DNA from: Streptomyces sp. NBC_00102
Lineage (GTDB): Bacteria > Actinomycetota > Actinomycetes > Streptomycetales > Streptomycetaceae
Direction: 5' to 3'
DNA: 64,000 nt
Assembly: GCF_026343115.1 (NCBI RefSeq)
Contig: NZ_JAPEMC010000003.1
Span: 595,521 to 659,520, forward strand
This document shows, piece after piece, positions 9,615 to 19,500 of this stretch; position 1 is the first letter of the stretch, and each line of letters starts with the position of its first letter. The notes beneath the pieces are model-generated. The model was not told where the DNA came from and ran no database searches. It saw nothing but the letters and a program-made list of their open reading frames with translations. A program made the translations under genes and the position numbers.

Positions 9615-11084
9615 ATGCAGTCAAGGAAGGACCAGGTCCAGGCCCACCTCTTCGTCATGGGGCGGCTGACCAGCGGCATGCTGCGGAGCGACCCGGACTC
9701 CCCGGAGTCCCCGGTGGGCCGCACCAACCGGGGCATGGCCTGGGGCATCGGCCTCGGAGTCGTCCTCACCGTCGGATTCCTGCTCTTCGGCATGATCTCG
9801 CCCGCGGGCTCCAAGACCTGGCAGCAGGACTCGAACCTGATCGTGCAGAAGGACACCGGTACCCGCTTCCTGTATCTCGACAAGACGCTCCGCCCCGTGC
9901 GCAACTGGGCTTCGGCGAAACTGATCGCGGCCGACGGCCTCACCGTGGTCTCGGTGTCCGGGACGTCCCTGGCGGGCGAGCGGCACGGCACCCCGGTCGG
10001 CATCCCCGGCGCCCCCGACGCACTGCCCGGCCCCGGAGACCTGGAGCAGGGGGCGTGGCAGGTATGCGCGGAGGAACCGGACCGTACGGGCGCCGACCGC
10101 ACCGGCCGGCGCCCCGTCACGTCGCTCCGCGTGGGCATGCCCGTCGACGGCGTCTCCCCGGGTGACGACCGCGCCGTCCTCGTCCAGGGCCCGGACGGAG
10201 CAACGCACTTGCTGTGGGGCGATCACCGGTTGCGGCTCGGCAAGCACGGTGCGGCCGAGGCGCTGGGCTACTCCGGGGTGACGCCGGTGCCCGTCTCCGC
10301 GGCGTTCCTCGACAGCGTGCCGGCGGGACCGGATCTGACCGCGCCCGAGGTGGACGGCCGGGGCGCGGCCGGCCCCCGGATCGACGGCCTCGTCGGTCGG
10401 ACGGGACAGGTGTACGCACTGGCGTCGCCGGGCGCCGTCACCCAGCACTTCCTGCTGGAGAAGAGCGGGCTGCGCCCGCTGAGCACTCCCGCGGCAGCGC
10501 TCGTGCTGGGCGACGACCGGACGGCGAAACTCGCCTACGAGGGGTCGGTCCCGGTCGCGCTCCCGCTCACCGCGGACCAGTTGGCCCAGCACCGGGCGCC
10601 GGCCGGCGAGGCGGCGAAGGATCCGGTGGGCTGGCCGTCCCGTACGCCCGTCGTACAGGACCCGGGTCCCGGCATGTCGGTGTGCGCCCGGATCCAGCCG
10701 GAGGGGTCCTCGCCCCGGGTGGCCCTGGCACTCGTGGAGACGGCGGTACGGGCGGCTCCGGTGGCCTCCGGCCCCGAGATCCGACGGGCGTGCCTGGCCG
10801 TGGACGGTCTGGAGGTACGGCCCGGGGGCGGCGCGCTCGTGCAGGCGCTGGGCGCGGGCGGCTCGGTGATCGGCACGACGACGTACCTGGTCACGGACGT
10901 GGGCATCAAGTACCGGCTGCCGGACGCGGAGTCGGTGGAGCGGCTCGGCCTCAAGGGCGGGCACGCACAGGCGGTGCCGTCCCGGCTGCTGGACATGCTG
11001 CCGACGGGGCCGGTGCTCGACGCGGCGGTGGCCGGCGGTGAACGAGCGGCTTCCGCGGTCCCGTCGGAGAAGTCCTGCGGGTGA
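9615..11084 (+). CDS. eccB: T7SS core membrane protein EccB
   Basis: This 489-residue protein begins with the typical EccB opening MQSRKDQVQAHLFVMGRL. A short cytosolic segment is followed by one membrane helix (about residues 42-62) and a large extracytoplasmic domain. Cysteines in AWQVCAEE, GMSVCARI, RRACLAV and the C-terminal EKSCG are consistent with the disulfide-stabilised periplasmic domain of EccB. EccB forms the outer face of the ESX channel and contacts the mycosin. A GAGGGG lies just upstream of the ATG. It follows eccD after a 12-base gap. No eccE is found on either side in this window. Confidence 0.94.
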   Translation: MQSRKDQVQAHLFVMGRLTSGMLRSDPDSPESPVGRTNRGMAWGIGLGVVLTVGFLLFGMISPAGSKTWQQDSNLIVQKDTGTRFLYLDKTLRPVRNWASAKLIAADGLTVVSVSGTSLAGERHGTPVGIPGAPDALPGPGDLEQGAWQVCAEEPDRTGADRTGRRPVTSLRVGMPVDGVSPGDDRAVLVQGPDGATHLLWGDHRLRLGKHGAAEALGYSGVTPVPVSAAFLDSVPAGPDLTAPEVDGRGAAGPRIDGLVGRTGQVYALASPGAVTQHFLLEKSGLRPLSTPAAALVLGDDRTAKLAYEGSVPVALPLTADQLAQHRAPAGEAAKDPVGWPSRTPVVQDPGPGMSVCARIQPEGSSPRVALALVETAVRAAPVASGPEIRRACLAVDGLEVRPGGGALVQALGAGGSVIGTTTYLVTDVGIKYRLPDAESVERLGLKGGHAQAVPSRLLDMLPTGPVLDAAVAGGERAASAVPSEKSCG

Positions 11085-11207
11085 ACCGCCGGTCGACGGA
11101 CGGCGCCCACTTCTGAGCAGACGGTCAAATTCGGTCGCCCCCAGGGCCGTTAATGACTTCCCCGGTTAAGCAATGATCAATTCCAGCTCAGATCTCGACT
11201 CAGGGCA

Positions 11208-11237
11208 TTGCTTGCGCCACACCGCCCTCCCTAGCAT
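11208..11237 (+). promoter_or_regulatory. Candidate promoter for the WXG100 operon
   Basis: TTGCTT (11208-11213) and TAGCAT (11232-11237), 18 bases apart, lie 36 bases before the first WXG100 start. The 190-base gap after eccB is the largest break in the collinear T7SS genes up to this point, so an internal promoter is plausible. The -35 matches only partly. Confidence 0.4.
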
Positions 11238-11272
11238 CGACAGACGCTCATGTTCCGGAAAGGACACCTGAC

Positions 11273-11623
11273 ATGTCGAACACCCCCGCCCCTCCCGGCA
11301 ACCTCCAGACGTCGTCCCAGTCCGAGAACCAGAAGGGCTACCACGCCCTCAGCACGGTTCAGAGCGGGATCAAGCAGTCCCAGGAGGAGGTGCGCACGAC
11401 CATGAGCGGCCTGATCCACGCGTACGGGGGCCAGGACGGCGGCGCCTACCAGCGGCTGCTCGCGGACTGGAGCGGTCAGGTCGACATCATCACCAGAAAC
11501 ATCAACCAGATGATGGAGCAGCTCCAGGAGACCGGCATGCTCCAGCGCGGACTTCAGGGACAGACCACGGCGGCGATCGAGACCAGCAGCCGGTCGAACG
11601 ACGTACTCGCCCAGCTGACCTGA
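11273..11623 (+). CDS. WXG100-family T7SS substrate, atypical motif
   Basis: A 116-residue helical-hairpin protein of WXG100 (EsxA/EsxB) type. The Pro/Ser-rich N-terminus is followed by two long helices separated at AYGGQDGGAYQRLL, where the conserved WxG turn is replaced by YGG. Canonical partners are secreted as dimers recognised by EccC. A GGAAAGGA ribosome-binding site precedes the ATG. It sits directly upstream of a second WXG100 gene with a proper WQG, so the two most likely form a heterodimer. No clear C-terminal YxxxD/E signal is visible here. Confidence 0.88.
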   Translation: MSNTPAPPGNLQTSSQSENQKGYHALSTVQSGIKQSQEEVRTTMSGLIHAYGGQDGGAYQRLLADWSGQVDIITRNINQMMEQLQETGMLQRGLQGQTTAAIETSSRSNDVLAQLT

Positions 11624-11682
11624 TCGTCCGTCCGGCGCCCGCCGACTGCCCTCAAAGCCCCTTCTCTCCCCAGGAGTTCGCC

Positions 11683-12021
11683 ATGACCACTCCGTACGAT
11701 CACTCCAACAAGACCGACGGCATCATCCACGTCGAGTACAGCAGGGTGGACCAGGCCGCCGAGGACATGCGCCTCCAGACGAACCGCATCCATTCCCTGG
11801 TTCAGGCCCTCAACGAGGAGCTGGCCGGGCTGCACGGTGCCTGGCAGGGTGCGGACGCGGCGACGTACGCGGCTCTGCAGGAAAAGTGGAACCAGGCCAC
11901 CACGCAACTGGGCCAGGTCCTGACGAAGCACGGCGACACGCTGAGCGACATCTCGGACCAGTACCGCAAGCACGAGAACCGCAGCGCGTCGGAGTGGGGG
12001 AACATCCGCGTCGGCGGGTGA
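11683..12021 (+). CDS. WXG100-family T7SS substrate with canonical WxG
   Basis: A 112-residue helix-turn-helix protein with a canonical WXG motif in GAWQGADAATYAALQ at mid-length, the hallmark of ESX substrates. An AGGAG lies 7 bases before the ATG. It is downstream of, and co-directional with, the YGG-type WXG100 gene after a 59-base gap, the usual arrangement of an EsxB/EsxA-like pair. It is likely exported as a dimer by EccC/EccB/EccD. A C-terminal SDQYRKHENR segment falls where a YxxxD/E-type secretion signal could sit, but it is not a strict match. Confidence 0.92.
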   Translation: MTTPYDHSNKTDGIIHVEYSRVDQAAEDMRLQTNRIHSLVQALNEELAGLHGAWQGADAATYAALQEKWNQATTQLGQVLTKHGDTLSDISDQYRKHENRSASEWGNIRVGG

Positions 12022-12072
12022 CCCACCGCCTGCCCGGACCGCTGCTTCCCGCCTTCCCGGACCGCTCCTCCC

Positions 12073-12117
12073 GCCTTCCCCGCCTTCCCCGCCTTCCCCG
12101 CCTTCCCCGCCTTCCCC
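12073..12117 (+). repeat. Five tandem copies of the 9-mer GCCTTCCCC
   Basis: GCCTTCCCC occurs five times head to tail, with looser copies upstream from about 12040. It fills most of the gap between the second WXG100 gene and the next ORF. The strong C/T asymmetry could affect transcript structure or promote slippage. I see no coding use. Confidence 0.8.
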
Positions 12118-12134
12118 GACGATTGTGAGTAGCC

Positions 12135-12593
12135 ATGGCGGCCGACCCGACCAATCTGTCGCACCTGGACACGGACTCTCTCCAGAGGTTCATCGACACG
12201 GACGTGCAGGAGTTCATCGACCTGCTGACCGCGCTGGAGAAGGACGCCGAGAAGGGTGGGATCTCCTCGCTGAAGTTCCTCAGCGCCCAGATGGCCTCTC
12301 CCGGGGTGGGCCTCAGCAGCCATGTGCTCAAGCTCGGCAAACTGGTCGGGAAGGACGCGAGCCCGCTGAGCGCGCAGCCGCTGGTGGAGTACCTCACGGC
12401 CGCGGCGGAGTCCCAGGCGGGCGTCATCAGCAACCAGCTGAAGCTCTTCAACGACATCCAGAAGAACATGAGAACGGTGCTGGAGACGATGAAGAAGAAC
12501 CAGGCGGACAGCCTGGAGGACATCAAGAGCCAGGAGTTCCTGAACGACCTGGGCGATGTCGACGGGGACCTCGCCCCGACCCAGAAGACCTGA
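12135..12593 (+). CDS. Small helical T7SS-associated protein, function unknown
   Basis: A 152-residue, mostly alpha-helical, soluble protein with no signal peptide or membrane helix. It is placed between the WXG100 pair and a large repeat protein, all in one direction. Its C-terminal half (residues about 85-130) is a long amphipathic helix rich in Lys, Gln and Glu, of the kind seen in T7SS partner or chaperone proteins. There is no WxG turn, so I do not call it a WXG100 protein. Position and composition suggest a secretion partner of the downstream large protein; this is inference. The ribosome-binding site is weak. Confidence 0.7.
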   Translation: MAADPTNLSHLDTDSLQRFIDTDVQEFIDLLTALEKDAEKGGISSLKFLSAQMASPGVGLSSHVLKLGKLVGKDASPLSAQPLVEYLTAAAESQAGVISNQLKLFNDIQKNMRTVLETMKKNQADSLEDIKSQEFLNDLGDVDGDLAPTQKT

Positions 12594-12648
12594 CCCTCAC
12601 CCTTCGTCTCCACTCGTCTCCGCTCGTCGCACAAGGAGAGTCCTGCCC

Positions 12649-15600
12649 GTGGCAGTTGATTCAAGCTGGGAATCCGTCGTCAAGCAGCTCACCGGTTTCG
12701 ACGGCGGCACCAGGGCCAACGTCGCGGCCGTGGGCGGTGCCGACGCGAAGACGGGTAACGGCAGCGAGTGGATGCGGGTCACGGTCAAGAAGGTCACCAA
12801 GGTGGGGGTGTCCGACGACCGCAACACCACGGGCGAGGTGGAGGCGGGCGAGACGCCCGAACGGGTCATCCAGTTCTACGGCCCCTCCGACGGGCAGTCC
12901 AGCACCTACCTCGACGTCTACAAGGCGACCATCTCACTCCCCTGGAGTTCGTCGAGCGGCGCCGACTGGAGCAACACCGGGAACGCGGGGGCCTACGACT
13001 GGGGCTACGGAAAGGCGCTGGAAGCGCTGCGGGACACCTACACCACGGACGGGTTCGGTGGTGGTTACGCCCACACCCCGGCGGTCGTCACGGCGGACGC
13101 GGTCAATCTCAAGGAATTCAGCCCCATCGCCGAGGCGTTCAACAGGGTCGTCGACTACTTCTCCGCCAAGTCCGTCGACCTCGAAAGATGGGTGAAGGAG
13201 CTCGACGGCGAGTTCTCGTCCTATCAGGGCAGCGGTGCGGACGTCTTCCGCGACCTGATCGACGCGGTGGGCCTCGGCTACAAGGACTTCCTCGCCCTGA
13301 TCGCCCCGAAGACCGGCGCGGTCCAGCCCGGCGGCGGCAGGGAGTTCAAGAGCAACAAGGACTACAGGTCCCGCTCCGTGGTCGGTGACAAGCTCGTCGA
13401 CGCCGAACTGGCGATCTGGACGGCCGCCAACGAGCTCGCCACGGCCTGGAACGGCTGGCAGAACAACTCGGATCCTGGCGTACAGACCGCGGTCAACTCG
13501 GCGTACGCCGGTCTCAGGGCCCAGCCGGCGAACGTATGGCTCGGAACGTCCCATCTCGACGCGCTGCTCGACGATCTGGCGTTGTGGCTCAACGAGAACA
13601 ACATCATGAAGATGCGCCAGAACTACGGCAACAACAAGCCCGGGGACGGGTTCCTGCACATCCACCCGGTCTACGGCAACCTCACCGTCGAGAGCGACTG
13701 GAAGAACCTCGCCACGCGGGCCTGCACCAACTGGCTGGCCACCCTCGCTCCTCTCGACCAGGCCGCGAGCAAGGCCATGCTGGAACTCAACCAGGCCATG
13801 GTCGGGATGAACACGGATTCGTCCTTCCCGTTCAAGGCAGGTGCGGGCAGCCTCACGCAGTCGAACGCGGAGGACGAGGCCGCGCTCGCCAAGGAGGAGG
13901 CGGAGAAGGAGAAGGAAGCCGCGGAGGAGGAAGCGGAGAAGCAGAAGGAGGACGCCCAGAAGGAGATGGACAAGCTCAATCAGGACGCGGACGGCAACGG
14001 CGGAGCCGGTGACGTCGACCTTCCACCGCAGATCGGGGAGAACGGCACCGACGGCGAGTTCGGCGGAGGCGGGGCGGGCAGCGACCTCGGCCTGAACGGC
14101 GAGAACACCGGCAGCGGTATCGTCCCACCGCCCACGCTCGGCCTGAACGGTACGGGCGACGGCAGCGGCCTGGGCGGCGCGAACCTGCCGGTCACCAACC
14201 CCGACGGTTCCACCAGCCTCGTGAATCCGGACGGTTCGACCACCACCACCTACCCGGACGGCCACCAGGAGACCACGCCCGCGGGCGTCGTCCCACCAGT
14301 GCTCTCCCCCAACGTCCCGGGCGGCAGCAGCTACCCCGTCAAGACGGTCAAGGGCCCTGACGGCAGCACCACTTCGTACAATGCGGACGGTTCGCGCACC
14401 ACCACGCACAAGGATGGCACGACCACCACCGTCAACCCGGACGGCACCTCCGTCACGAACAATCCCGACGGCTCGAAGACGGTCCTGAACAAGGACGGCA
14501 GCGAGACCATCACCTACCGGGACGGTACGAAGACCACGATCGGCCCGGACGGTACGACGGTCACGCAGTACCCGGACGGCACCTCGACGAAGCTCGCCCC
14601 GGACTCCACGCTCACCAGCACCGACGCCCAGGGCAACAGCACCACCAGCCGTCCGGCGGCCGGTTCGACCGTGCACAACGCGGACGGTTCGTCCACGGAG
14701 TTCGGCAAGGACGGCACGACCACCACCACGCACGAGGACGGCACGAAGACCTCCGTCTCCGCGAACGGCACCGTGACCACGGTCGACCCCGACGGCACCA
14801 AGACCGTCTCGCACCTGGGCAAGGGCACCTCCACCGTCCAGTACGCCGACGGCTCGGTGTCCCAGGTGGGCAAGGACGGCACGGTGTCCACCACGTACAA
14901 GGACGGCAGCACCACCAAGCTGAGCCCCGACGGCACGTACACCACCACCGACGCCGACGGCCACAAGCAGACCGAACACCTCAACACCACCGGCAGCGGC
15001 GGTACGCAGACGACGCACAACGCGGACGGCTCGTCCACGACGACCTACCCGGACGGCACCGTCGACAAGACGCTCAAGGACGGCGGCCACCAGATCAGTT
15101 ACCCGGACGGGCGCACGGTCACCACCGACGCGTACGGACGGACGACCGGCACGACGGGCGGTACCGCCGGGCTCGCGGCGAACACGACCGGTGGCGGTCT
15201 CAGCGACTTCGACTACTACGACTACCCGGACGACGGAAGCGACGAATCCCCCCTGGGCGTGGGTGGTTACGGTGACACCGGCACCGGCGGAACCGGCAGT
15301 CTCCCGCTCAACCCGCTCGGCAGCCAGGGACTCATGCCCGGCAGCGGCACGGGCGCATCGACGGGCGCCGCCGGAACCGGGCTGGCCGCGGAACGTGGCC
15401 GGGCGATAGCCACGGGAGAGGCATCCGCGGCACGGAACGCCAAGTCCGCCCAGCTCGCCGCGGAGGAGGCCGCGGCGGCGAGCCGGCGGCCCAGCACCAC
15501 CTCTTCCGGCAGCACCCCGATGATGCCGCCGATGGGCGGTGGCATGGGCGGCGGTGCGGGCGGCAACACCCAGAGCGACGAACGCGAGCGGTCCACCTGG

Positions 15601-15666
15601 GTGAGTGAGGACGAGGAAACCTGGGGCACGGACGAGGGCGGCGTCGCGGCGGTGATCGGCCGGTGA
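12649..15666 (+). CDS. Large T7SS-type substrate with DG-repeat region
   Basis: A 1,005-residue protein. The GTG start at 12649 is chosen because AAGGAG lies 10 bases upstream; the frame is open to 12556 but that part overlaps the preceding gene. Residues about 1-400 form a globular, tryptophan-rich domain of unknown type. Residues about 405-447 are a Glu/Lys-rich coiled coil. Residues about 515-825 are around 30 repeats of 9-11 residues of the form 'xPDGTxTT', probably short beta-strands. The C-terminus has a Gly/Met-rich stretch (MPPMGGGMGGG) and ends in an acidic, Trp-containing tail (STWVSEDEETWGTDEG). I have the impression that similar tails occur on other streptomycete T7SS-linked proteins. 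There is no Sec signal. It is likely exported by the local T7SS and displayed or secreted; the function is unknown. Confidence 0.8.
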   Translation: MAVDSSWESVVKQLTGFDGGTRANVAAVGGADAKTGNGSEWMRVTVKKVTKVGVSDDRNTTGEVEAGETPERVIQFYGPSDGQSSTYLDVYKATISLPWSSSSGADWSNTGNAGAYDWGYGKALEALRDTYTTDGFGGGYAHTPAVVTADAVNLKEFSPIAEAFNRVVDYFSAKSVDLERWVKELDGEFSSYQGSGADVFRDLIDAVGLGYKDFLALIAPKTGAVQPGGGREFKSNKDYRSRSVVGDKLVDAELAIWTAANELATAWNGWQNNSDPGVQTAVNSAYAGLRAQPANVWLGTSHLDALLDDLALWLNENNIMKMRQNYGNNKPGDGFLHIHPVYGNLTVESDWKNLATRACTNWLATLAPLDQAASKAMLELNQAMVGMNTDSSFPFKAGAGSLTQSNAEDEAALAKEEAEKEKEAAEEEAEKQKEDAQKEMDKLNQDADGNGGAGDVDLPPQIGENGTDGEFGGGGAGSDLGLNGENTGSGIVPPPTLGLNGTGDGSGLGGANLPVTNPDGSTSLVNPDGSTTTTYPDGHQETTPAGVVPPVLSPNVPGGSSYPVKTVKGPDGSTTSYNADGSRTTTHKDGTTTTVNPDGTSVTNNPDGSKTVLNKDGSETITYRDGTKTTIGPDGTTVTQYPDGTSTKLAPDSTLTSTDAQGNSTTSRPAAGSTVHNADGSSTEFGKDGTTTTTHEDGTKTSVSANGTVTTVDPDGTKTVSHLGKGTSTVQYADGSVSQVGKDGTVSTTYKDGSTTKLSPDGTYTTTDADGHKQTEHLNTTGSGGTQTTHNADGSSTTTYPDGTVDKTLKDGGHQISYPDGRTVTTDAYGRTTGTTGGTAGLAANTTGGGLSDFDYYDYPDDGSDESPLGVGGYGDTGTGGTGSLPLNPLGSQGLMPGSGTGASTGAAGTGLAAERGRAIATGEASAARNAKSAQLAAEEAAAASRRPSTTSSGSTPMMPPMGGGMGGGAGGNTQSDERERSTWVSEDEETWGTDEGGVAAVIGR

Positions 15667-15730
15667 CGGCCGTCGCCGGCCGGAGGAAGGGACCGAGTGG
15701 CATGAGCGGGACGAAGGGCACGGAACGCAT

Positions 15731-16225
15731 ATGAGCAACCCGATGGAAGAGCACCTGGCAGAGGCGCTGGCCGAGTTCGAGGAGGCCCGGACCAAACTGA
15801 CCGAGGCCGGGGCCGCCGCCGCCCGGATCTCCGCGACCGTCATGGCGAAGGACCGCTCCGTGGAGGCGACGGTCGGACCGCAGGGCGAGCTGACGAACCT
15901 GCGCTTCCCCACCGCGAGGTACCGGACCATGCCCCCGGCCCAGCTCGCCGGCGTGCTGATGACCACCATCGGAGCGGCCCGCGCCCAGGCGGCCGAGCAA
16001 CTCGCGGACGTGTACCGGCCGTTCGGCCCCATCCCCGGCCTCTCGCCGACCGGTGAGGGTGGCTTCCAGGAGCTGGACTGGGACGCGCTGTTCGCTCCGC
16101 TCCGCGAGGAGGGGCTGCCGGTACCCCCGTCGAAGGCGCCCACCCGCTCGTCCGGCGGCGCTCTGCTCGACGAGATCGTCGACGAGGACGACGCGGCCGG
16201 CCCGGACGGGGGAGCGCAGCGATGA
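15731..16225 (+). CDS. YbaB/EbfC-like protein, T7SS-associated
   Basis: A 164-residue protein whose first about 105 residues look like the YbaB/EbfC fold: a long N-terminal helix, then MAKDRSVEATVGPQGELTN-type strands and a second helix. YbaB proteins bind nucleoid DNA, but divergent copies recur in actinobacterial ESX loci, where a chaperone or partner role is more likely. The tail is acidic and disordered. It overlaps the next WXG100-like gene by 4 bases (ATGA), which implies translational coupling. A short ATG frame at 15702 (10 codons) precedes it and may be a leader or may be meaningless. Confidence 0.75.
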   Translation: MSNPMEEHLAEALAEFEEARTKLTEAGAAAARISATVMAKDRSVEATVGPQGELTNLRFPTARYRTMPPAQLAGVLMTTIGAARAQAAEQLADVYRPFGPIPGLSPTGEGGFQELDWDALFAPLREEGLPVPPSKAPTRSSGGALLDEIVDEDDAAGPDGGAQR

Positions 16226-16545
16226 GCGGGCTCGACGTCGACAAGGACGGGCTCGACCAGAGCGGCGAGAACCTGGACCAGGTGGCCGACCACATCAAGC
16301 TGATCCGCGACGACTACCTGGACAAGATCACCTCGTACCACGGGTGCTGGGGCACGGACAAGTTCGGCATGACCTTCGCGGAGAAGTACCTGCCCGCCGT
16401 CGAGGACGCCAAGACGGGCATCACCGCGCTGAGCGACGCGCTGATCGGCAGCGGGCAGAGCCTGCGCGACACCTCGACGGACTTCGGCAACCTCCAGACC
16501 GACATCACCGACTCGCTCGGCGGGCACAAGACCGGGAAGAGCTGA
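16222..16545 (+). CDS. WXG100-like protein encoded next to the giant cargo gene
   Basis: A 107-residue helical hairpin with a WXG-type turn, HGCWGTDKFGMTFAEKYLP (WGT), followed by a second helix. The ATG overlaps the YbaB-like stop (ATGA). Its own stop is only 3 bases before the TTG start of the 3,971-residue gene, so the three genes are tightly coupled. In ESX systems such small partners dimerise with the WXG100-like N-terminus of large LXG/CpnT-type toxins and guide them to EccC. That is the most likely role here. Confidence 0.85.
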   Translation: MSGLDVDKDGLDQSGENLDQVADHIKLIRDDYLDKITSYHGCWGTDKFGMTFAEKYLPAVEDAKTGITALSDALIGSGQSLRDTSTDFGNLQTDITDSLGGHKTGKS

Positions 16546-16548
16546 CCC

Positions 16549-19500
16549 TTGTCCCTGGAGTTCCCTCCCGACTGTGCCTGGCTGTTCGCCGCGCTGACCG
16601 GTGAAGTACCGCCGAACGGTGACGAGGACAAGCTGTTCGCCTTGGCCGAGGTCCACAAGGATCTGCACGGCAAGCTGAACAACGACATGAAGCAGCAGAT
16701 CGCCGCCGCTCTCGGCTACACCAGCGAGAGCTTCGACGGCGATGCCGCCGCGATGTACCAGGCGGCGATGAAGAGCTTCATCGGCGAGGAGGGGCTCAAC
16801 TACTTCGACGCGGTCGCCGACCAGGCGCAGTTGCTCGCGACGTTCACCCGCAAGGCCGCCACCCAGCTCCAGTACACCAAGTACATGATCATCGCCCAGC
16901 TGGTGGAGCTGCTGTTCGAGGCGGTCGTCGCGGCGGCGCTGGCGTTCTTCTTCGGGGCGTCGATCCAGGCCTACCTGGCGAAGTGCGCGATCGTGCGGTT
17001 CCTGATCCGCTCGTGGCTGGGCCGGGCCCTGATGACGTTGCTGATGCACCAGCTGATCAACGTGGGCATGGGTGTCGCGATGGATCTGCTGGTCCAGTGG
17101 TCGCAGCTCAACAAGGGCACGCGCGACGAGTACGAGGGCGACCTGACCAAGGGTGCGGCGCTCTCCGGCATGATCCAGGGTTTGCTGGCCGGTCCGTTCC
17201 AGTTCCTGGGCAACAAGCTGGGCAAGAGGCTCGCCGACATCTTCGGCAAGGGCGGCGGGAAGCAGCTGGGCAAGGAGCTCGACAACGCGTTCCCGCAGCC
17301 TCCCGTGCAGGGCCCCAAGGGGCCGAAGGGCGTGGGGCCGAAAGCCCCGAAGACGTTCGGGGAGGACTTCGCCAAGAACTTCGCGTACGACCTTCCCCCC
17401 ACCGTCGGGCCTGGTGGCAAGGCGGCCGGGGACAAGTTCGTCCGCAACATCGGTGAGACCTTCAGCAAGCACCTGGGCGGCGAGAAGGCGGGAGCGGTCG
17501 GCCGCGACTGGGCGAGGACGCTGCTGGAGAACACCGGCAAGAAGGACCTCCCGCAGCTGTTGGAGAACGCGCTCAAGCCGCTGGCCAAGGAGGGCAACGG
17601 CGCCTTGGGCAAGATCCTCGGCCAGGGCGCGGCCGACCAGCTCGGCAGGAGCGCCATCCGGGCGATGGCCCAGTCCGGCGTCCACGGCATCACGGAGGGC
17701 GTGTCCGAGGGGGCCCACGCGGCGGTCTCCGAAGGTTTCTACAACCTGTTCTTCAGCGACGACCACACGTTCAGCACCTCGGGCCTCACTTTCGGCTCGG
17801 GCATGGTGGAGGGCCGCGTCGGGCACATTCTCGAGGGCGCGGGCGGCAAACTCGGGGCCGATCTGCGCAATCGGACGCTGGAGGCCGGGTTCAAGCTGCC
17901 CGGCGCCGGTCTGGAGTCCTCGGGCGCACACACGGGGTCGGAGTCCGGCGGGGCGGGGAGCAATACGGCCGGTGGTCCGGGTGTCCAGCCGAACCCGATC
18001 GTCGTGAGCGACGAGCCGGCCCTCGATCCGAGCGACACCTCGTCACCGCTCTCCGCGGACGATGACAGCACCGAACCGGACACCTACTCGCCTCCGTCAC
18101 CGCAGATGTACGACGACGAGGGCTTCGCCCTGCTCGACGTCTCCGGTCCCTCGCGCGACGACCAAGGCAACGTCGTCGGCGACGACGAGAACGACGAGAA
18201 CGACGACACCGGCAAGGACGCGCGGCAGCCCGTCGTGCCCGCACCGCCGACAATGCCCCGGGGCACCAACGTCCCGCTCACGACGACGGCGAGCACTCCC
18301 CCGGCATCAACGGCGTCCGTCCCGGCCAACAGCACCTCGAAATCGACGATTTCCACCCAAGAGACCACCGCTTCGAGCCCCAGCGGTCCGGTGAACGGCC
18401 CGAACACGACGTCCACGGAGGCCGTCGCGGAGCAGGAGATGGAACGGCCGGAAGAGGACCCGAAGCAGGATCAGGAAAAGGGGCGGAACGAGGAGCAGGA
18501 GAGGACCTCCGCGTCCACGGGTCAGAACTCCACGCCGCGGACGCTCTCGCAGCCCCTTACCCCTTTTTCCGCCGAGTCCCGCCTTGCCGTCGACACGGGC
18601 GCCCCCAACCTCGCCACCAGTAACGCGCCGCGGGAAGAGCCGCACACGGCCATCACCATCGAACCCGACGTCTCCACGGCCCCCACCGCCGAAATCAACG
18701 CCAACTCCAGCACCAATGCCAACGCCAGCACCAGCACCAGCACCGACGTCTTCACCGACATCGCCAGCCACGCCCATGGCGGCGCGGACAACTCCACACC
18801 ACCGCCTCCTCCTCCGCCGCCGCCCGCGTCGAATGTGTGGCTGTCCGACGAGGTGCGACGATTCGGCACGGATGCCTCCGAAGGCGTCAGCGGCGTCCAC
18901 CTGGCGCCGATCCCGGACCAGGTCGCCGCGGCCCTCCAGCAGCAGGCGCTCGACGCCCTGGAGACGGCCTCCGGCACCCTCCCCGAGACAGAGCGCGCCG
19001 AAGTGCGCGCCCGACTGGCCGAGTTGCTCTCTCCGCAGGCGCTTCAGGACAACCGTCTGATGCTGCTCAGCCAGGACGGTCACCCGATCACCCTGACCGT
19101 CGACGGCAAGCAGCGCTCGTTGGCCGTACAGCTGCGACTGGAGAAACCCAAGCGCTCCACGCTGTTCGGTGCCGGAAGGCACACGCCGCCGCACAACAAC
19201 GAGCAGCGGCACGCGGCCACGTTCGACAGCACCTCCACCGCCTCCACGACCAGCGTCCGTACGATCTCGCTGGCTCCGCTCTCGAACGCGTTCAGCGTGG
19301 TCGCGGGCATCCTCACCCATGTGCCCGTCGCGCTGAACTTCAACATCACTCATCAGCAGAGGACCCTGTCGACGACGGTGAGCAGCGCGATCACCTCCAC
19401 CAGTCTGTTGCGCAGTTCGGAACCGGCCGCCCTTTTCGACTACACCGCGCGGGGCAAGGTGTGGGAGGTCACCTCGCCGTCGTCCCCGGAGACCGCGCCG

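Noticed and set aside
12073..12117. CRISPR or attachment site in the GCCTTCCCC tract
   Set aside because: The units are adjacent with no spacers, and there is no integrase or tRNA nearby.
12934..17931. Antisense ORF of 1,665 codons across the WXG100 and giant genes
   Set aside because: It runs opposite several genes with clear motifs and ribosome-binding sites. High-GC DNA routinely leaves such frames open.
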